From assembly GCA_017963875.1 (NCBI GenBank), contig JAGCTA010000403.1, forward strand, positions 1-11,281: a stretch of DNA of 11,281 nucleotides. Reading direction: 5' to 3'. The notes under the pieces were generated by a model. The model was given only the letters and a program-made list of their open reading frames with translations. It was not told the origin of the DNA and ran no database searches. Below are positions 7,534 to 11,281 of this stretch, in pieces; within the stretch, counting starts at the first letter, position 1; each line of letters opens with the position of its first letter. Source of the stretch: Victivallales bacterium. GTDB lineage: Bacteria; Verrucomicrobiota; Lentisphaeria; Oligosphaerales; Oligosphaeraceae. The translations under genes and the position numbers were made by a program.

Positions 7534-8874
7534 ATGGAAAACGTCTCAGTTGATTTTGGCCGTTCCGCAGGGAAGATTCGCAAAAAACTGTACGGTTCGG
7601 GTCTTCATACATTTATTAATAATCGAAGTATCACCGACTTCGACGAGATTTTCAGGACGCTGCGTTTCCCTATCGTCCGCAACCATGACTGGGCGCTGAA
7701 TGATTCCAATCAGCGTTTGATTGACATTCACCATATCTTCCCGTTGATGCATCTTGACCCCAACGATGAGCGCAACTACGTTTTCGCACCGTCCGATGAA
7801 GTCATACGGCTGTGCTACGAGGCTGGCTCTAAGGTATTCTATCGTCTTGGCACGAGCATTGAGCACACGAAGGACATCCATTTCAACACAATTCCACCGA
7901 CGGATTTCCACAAATACGCAGAAGTCTGCGCAGCAGTTGTCCGCCACTACACGAAAGGCTGGAACAACGGTTTCAAATACGACATGCAGTATTGGGAAAT
8001 CTGGAATGAACCCGATTGCGGCGGTGGGAAAATGTGGACGGGAACTCAGGAGGCATTCGCAGAGTTTTTCGCCATTGTGCTGAAGCGCTTGAAAGACGAG
8101 TTCCCCGAACTGAAGGTCGGTGGACCTGCGCATTGTTCGTTCCGCCCGCAATATATTCCGATGCTCAAAGCAGAGTGCGATAAACTTGGCGTTAAACCCG
8201 ATTTCTACTCCTATCACATGTATGCCAATAACTTGCAAACATCAGAGTATCTTGCGACCGAACCTCGGAAGTTCTTGGATAGCATCGGATGGGATGGCGT
8301 TGAACTCGTCCTCAATGAATGGCATTTCATCCGTGCTTGGGCAGGCGTCCATTCAAATGTCACGGAGGAATCCTACAAAAGGTCGATGGAAGGGCGTGAC
8401 GGTTTGCTGGGCATCAACTCCGCTGCATTCAACATCGCGACGTTCTGCCTCTGGCATGACACGCCACTGGATTCTGCCTACTACTACGGCTGCGGAAATG
8501 GCAACTGGGGGGTACAGCGGCCGAGTAAACGTTTCAACAAGAACTATTATTCACTGCTCATGATGCGCGACATGGTCTATGACTATCCGAACCGCGTTGC
8601 GGCGTGCGGCGGAAGCGAGAGCCAGCGGATGTTGGCAGGTGTGTCCGACGACGGACGCAAGGCCGCAGTCCTGGTGGCTGATTTCTGTGGCGACGCAATG
8701 GAGATACCAGTGGAAATCAAGGTCTTCGAGAAGCCGTCAAGCGTCAAGTGCATTGTGCTAGATGATGTCAGGGACAGCGAGCCATGCGACTGCGCCGTTG
8801 GCGAAGACGGCCTTTATCACCTCTGGAAATCAGAGCCAGGCTCAGCCGTGTTCATGATTCTTCTGGAAAAATAA
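7534..8874 (+). CDS. GH39-like glycoside hydrolase, copy B
   Basis: A 446-residue paralogue of the gene at 626-1966, identical in length. The acid/base motif MQYWEIWNEPDC places the catalytic Glu at E159, and LVLNEWHF gives the likely nucleophile E262. VRNHDW and FYSYHMYANN match the RLHD and SWHSYYN strands of copy A. The stretch before the acid/base (KVFYRLGTSIEHTK, then VVRHYTKGW) aligns closely with copy A. The N-terminal 60 residues and the region between the catalytic acids differ more, so substrate preference may differ. A beta domain from about residue 365 closes the protein. No signal peptide is seen. The start at 7534 follows CAGGAG, only 38 bases after the preceding stop, so it is almost certainly co-transcribed with the 961-residue gene. 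Xylosidase, iduronidase or another pyranosidase activity cannot be distinguished. Confidence 0.83.
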   Translation: MENVSVDFGRSAGKIRKKLYGSGLHTFINNRSITDFDEIFRTLRFPIVRNHDWALNDSNQRLIDIHHIFPLMHLDPNDERNYVFAPSDEVIRLCYEAGSKVFYRLGTSIEHTKDIHFNTIPPTDFHKYAEVCAAVVRHYTKGWNNGFKYDMQYWEIWNEPDCGGGKMWTGTQEAFAEFFAIVLKRLKDEFPELKVGGPAHCSFRPQYIPMLKAECDKLGVKPDFYSYHMYANNLQTSEYLATEPRKFLDSIGWDGVELVLNEWHFIRAWAGVHSNVTEESYKRSMEGRDGLLGINSAAFNIATFCLWHDTPLDSAYYYGCGNGNWGVQRPSKRFNKNYYSLLMMRDMVYDYPNRVAACGGSESQRMLAGVSDDGRKAAVLVADFCGDAMEIPVEIKVFEKPSSVKCIVLDDVRDSEPCDCAVGEDGLYHLWKSEPGSAVFMILLEK

Positions 8875-8899
8875 TGAAAAATGACGGAATCCGTTTGCG

Positions 8900-8992
8900 A
8901 CTGTCTTTCATGTTGAAAAAGGCAATGTTGAGATTACATTAGGCATATGTAAATTGCAGATGATAATCTAGGATAAAGGCATGAAAGACAGT
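8900..8992 (+). promoter_or_regulatory. 13-bp perfect inverted repeat covering the flavoprotein start codon
   Basis: ACTGTCTTTCATG (8900-8912) is the exact reverse complement of CATGAAAGACAGT (8980-8992), and two G-U pairs could extend the stem inward. The right arm contains the ATG at 8981 and the ribosome site AGGATAAAGG (8970-8979) directly abuts it. In a read-through transcript the stem would hide the start codon behind a 67-base loop. As DNA it could also be an operator. A -10-like GATAAT at 8962-8967 lies in the loop; a transcript starting there would lack the left arm. Confidence 0.45.
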
Positions 8993-10366
8993 TATGATAT
9001 TATTGTTGTCGGCGGTGGACTTGGAGGTCTGACCGCCGCCAATCGTTTGGCACGTCAGGGGCATTCCGTGCTTCTCGTGGAGCAGCACCACATCCTCGGC
9101 GGTCTGGCGACCTATTTCAAAAGGCGTTCCCACATTTTCGATGTGGCTCTCCACGGCTTTCCTGTCGGGATGAAAAAGAGCCTGCGCAAATACTGGGGAA
9201 AGGATTTTTCCGATCGCGTGGTTCAGGTCCGCTCCATCCGTTTCCAGAATCCGCAGTACAAACTAGAGAGCACGTTTGACACTACGGATTTCACGGCAAA
9301 ATTGACGGGGCATTTTGGATTGCCAGAAACGGTTGTGAATGAGTTCTTCCATGCGTTGGGGGCGATGAATTATTACGACAACAATCCAGAGACAACGCGT
9401 GAATTCTTTCAGCGTTTTTTCCCTGGTCGGACAGACGTATGGCGTTTTCTCATGGAACCGATTACATACGCCAATGGTTCTGGGCTGGATGAACCTGCCA
9501 TCAGTTATGGCATTGTTTTCGGCAATTTCATGAGCGAGGGCGTCTATACGTTTGAAGGTGGAACGGACCTCATGCTTGCCATGATGCGGGAGGAACTCCT
9601 CCGCAATGGCGTTGATATCGAGACATCAACGCACTGCGAGCGCGTTCTAGTTGACAGTGGCCGTGTGCGCGCGACCGTCCTCAACGGCAGGGAAATCGGC
9701 TGTCGTGCGGTTGTTTTCAATGGCAGTCTGCCAAGGCTCGTCAACGAAGTTGTCGGCAGAAGCCATTTCAGCGAGACCTATCTGACTGGGCTGGACAAAG
9801 TCCGCCTGAGCAGTAGCAGTTGCCAGGTGTATATCGGCATCAAGCCAGGGGAGAAACTTCCCTATATCGGTGACTTGCTGTTTACTTCCACTTGGCCAGA
9901 ATACGATACCGATGCGCTTTTGAATCATGAGGTGTCGAGCCGAACCTATTCGGTCTATTATCCTGAGATTCGGCCTGGAACCTCGGCATACAGCATTGTC
10001 GCATCCATGAATGCCAGATATGAGGACTGGGCTTCGATGGCCGAGGCGGAATACAAGGCGGAAAAGGCACAGATGGTTGAAAATACCTTGGATGCGTTGA
10101 CAGAATTTGTCCCAAACATCAGGAGAATTGCGGATTATACGGAGGCATCGACGCCTCGGACGTTTGAACGATATACGGGACATCTGCACGGCGCTACGTT
10201 TGGGACAAAGTTCGAGGGCCTGCGCTACAGCATGGATATCGGCAAGGAGGTCGGAGGACTTCACCATACGGGATCTGTCGGCATCATCATGTCTGGCTGG
10301 CTAGGCGCAGCGAACTATGGTGTCATCACCGCCAATGAAGTGGAGAAATACCTGCTGAATTCTTGA
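8981..10366 (+). CDS. FAD-dependent oxidoreductase, CrtI/phytoene desaturase-like superfamily
   Basis: A 461-residue flavoprotein. The N-terminus carries the FAD-binding fold YDIIVVGGGLGGLTAAN (GxGxxG at residues 11-16) with E34 (LLVEQ) as the ribose-binding acid. HHILGGLATYFKRR follows, the typical second FAD contact of CrtI and retinol-saturase-like enzymes. The C-terminus (GIIMSGWLGAANYGVITANE) is the matching flavin-closing motif. The middle half is the substrate domain and gives no clue to the substrate. No carotenoid or isoprenoid gene is nearby, so a carotenoid role is not supported; oxidation or isomerisation of a product of the glycosidases is possible. The start at 8981 follows AGGATAAAGG and lies within an inverted repeat. 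The 106-base gap to the preceding gene is the longest in this cluster, so separate control is plausible. Cytoplasmic or membrane-associated; no transmembrane segment is evident. Confidence 0.8.
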   Translation: MKDSYDIIVVGGGLGGLTAANRLARQGHSVLLVEQHHILGGLATYFKRRSHIFDVALHGFPVGMKKSLRKYWGKDFSDRVVQVRSIRFQNPQYKLESTFDTTDFTAKLTGHFGLPETVVNEFFHALGAMNYYDNNPETTREFFQRFFPGRTDVWRFLMEPITYANGSGLDEPAISYGIVFGNFMSEGVYTFEGGTDLMLAMMREELLRNGVDIETSTHCERVLVDSGRVRATVLNGREIGCRAVVFNGSLPRLVNEVVGRSHFSETYLTGLDKVRLSSSSCQVYIGIKPGEKLPYIGDLLFTSTWPEYDTDALLNHEVSSRTYSVYYPEIRPGTSAYSIVASMNARYEDWASMAEAEYKAEKAQMVENTLDALTEFVPNIRRIADYTEASTPRTFERYTGHLHGATFGTKFEGLRYSMDIGKEVGGLHHTGSVGIIMSGWLGAANYGVITANEVEKYLLNS

Positions 10367-10419
10367 CTACAATCAGTGTTCGTTTTTATCACAATTTTCG
10401 AGAAAACGGAGTTGCGTGC

Positions 10420-11281
10420 ATGAATGAGGAAAACAAAGACCGCTATGTGAAATTGGGCAGTTTGCAGATGGATATGCTGTGGTGTCCGCCTGGTGAATTC
10501 ATCATGGGATGTTCGGAAGACGAGGAGGGAGACTCGGAAGATGCTCAATTGCATTCTGTTACGCTATCAAAGGGGTTTTGGCTCGGGCGTTATCAGGTGA
10601 CACAGGCGGAATATGATACGTTGGCGGCTGCAGCAGGGGTTCCGCCAGCACCGTCGAAGTTCGTCGGGGAACGCCGTCCCGTGGAGCGAGTGACCTGGGT
10701 GAATGCCGTCAAATGGTGTCAGGAATTGACGAAACGTGAAAGGGCAGAGCAAAGGCTTCCTGAAGGCTATGAATATCGTCTTCCGACAGAAGCGGAATGG
10801 GAGTATGCATGTCGCGCTGGCACGACGACTGCCCTTAACAACGGAAAGATATTGACATGCGGTGATGGAGAATGCGAGAATCTCAATGAGGTCGCATGGT
10901 ATGACAAGAACAGCGGCAGTGAAACCCATGAGGTCGGTCAGAAATTGCCGAACCGTTGGGGATTCTATGACATGCACGGCAATGTAGAGGAATGGTGCTG
11001 GGACTGGTATGATGAGTATTCGCCCGAAGCAGTCGTGGACCCCAAGGGGCCAGACGTGGGGCGATATCGCGTTTGCCGAGGTGGAAATATGGGTGGCATG
11101 GCGATGGGATGCAGTTCCAGCGCACGCAAAGGCGGCAATACGACGAATCGTCGCTGCTATCGTGGATTCCGTCTGGCTTTGGGACCATCATTGGGTGTGA
11201 CATTGGAGGAGGCGCTTGCGACTCCGAGGCAAAATCCGCGCATCATGGCTCCGTTGGAGAATCAGCCGAGCATGGAAGAGA
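10420..11281 (+). CDS. SUMF1/FGE-sulfatase-fold domain protein without the catalytic cysteine pair (partial)
   Basis: The frame runs open from the ATG at 10420 (GGAG at 10408-10411) to the right edge, 287 residues. Signature stretches of the SUMF1 fold appear in order: MLWCPPGEFIMG (19-30), WLGRYQVTQAEYD, RLPTEAEWEYACRAG (120-134), GNVEEWCWDWY (187-197), RGGN (220-223) and YRGFRLA (247-253). In true formylglycine-generating enzymes two cysteines follow the RGGS strand; here that segment reads MGGMAMGCSSSAR with a single Cys at 231, in a different position by eye alignment. It is therefore unlikely to activate sulfatases and may be a binding or other non-FGE member of the superfamily. No sulfatase is in the window. 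After the fold, about 35 further residues (proline-rich, no domain recognised) run to the edge, so the protein may be longer than a lone SUMF1 domain. It is 53 bases after the flavoprotein gene. Confidence 0.8.
   Translation, partial: MNEENKDRYVKLGSLQMDMLWCPPGEFIMGCSEDEEGDSEDAQLHSVTLSKGFWLGRYQVTQAEYDTLAAAAGVPPAPSKFVGERRPVERVTWVNAVKWCQELTKRERAEQRLPEGYEYRLPTEAEWEYACRAGTTTALNNGKILTCGDGECENLNEVAWYDKNSGSETHEVGQKLPNRWGFYDMHGNVEEWCWDWYDEYSPEAVVDPKGPDVGRYRVCRGGNMGGMAMGCSSSARKGGNTTNRRCYRGFRLALGPSLGVTLEEALATPRQNPRIMAPLENQPSMEE

Noticed and set aside
8884..8894. ACGGAATCCGT palindrome after GH39-like copy B as a terminator
   Set aside because: The stem is at most 4 bp with a 3-base loop and only three T follow. 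Too weak to call.
10381..10408. CGTTTT/AAAACG inverted repeat between the flavoprotein and SUMF1-fold genes
   Set aside because: Six-bp AT-rich arms with a 16-base loop are expected by chance, and the right arm runs into the ribosome site.

Overview
This is bacterial DNA of moderate GC content. The genes are well spaced, have clear Shine-Dalgarno sites, and include several near-consensus sigma-70-type promoters. Gene content (glycoside hydrolases without signal peptides, an SUMF1-fold protein, a CrtI-like flavoprotein, an atypical SDR epimerase) fits a carbohydrate-degrading PVC-type bacterium such as a Lentisphaerota or Verrucomicrobiota member. That assignment is inference; no marker gene is present. 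There are no rRNA, tRNA, transposase, phage or CRISPR features.

Left part (1-2347). A partial NAD-dependent epimerase/dehydratase (minus strand, running off the left edge) diverges from a GH39-like glycosidase (626-1966, plus). The 230-base AT-rich space between them holds a promoter for each direction. The plus-strand promoter (TTGACA, 16 bases, TATAGT) fixes the glycosidase start at 626. After the glycosidase comes a 344-base degenerate minisatellite-like array (1977-2320), very GC-rich and almost free of T on the plus strand. It fills the space between two convergent genes.

Middle (2348-3470). A HAD-IIA sugar-phosphatase-like gene on the minus strand is followed by a 331-base divergent intergenic region. 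That region has a minus-strand promoter candidate, a 10-bp direct repeat and a 16-bp palindrome.

Right part (3471-11281). Five plus-strand genes are separated by 38-106 bases and probably form one cluster: a GH20-like barrel protein, a 961-residue multidomain protein with glycosidase-like architecture, a second GH39-like enzyme of exactly the same length as the first (446 residues), a CrtI/phytoene-desaturase-like FAD oxidoreductase, and a partial SUMF1-domain protein that lacks the cysteine pair of true formylglycine-generating enzymes. A 13-bp perfect inverted repeat covers the start codon of the flavoprotein gene.

Taken together the window looks like a catabolic locus for an unknown glycoside. 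Four predicted glycosidase-type proteins without export signals would act on oligosaccharides inside the cell. The epimerase, HAD phosphatase and flavoprotein could handle released sugars or aglycones. The substrate cannot be read from the sequence. The two most unusual items are the T-depleted repeat array and the 961-residue protein, which I cannot place in a named family.
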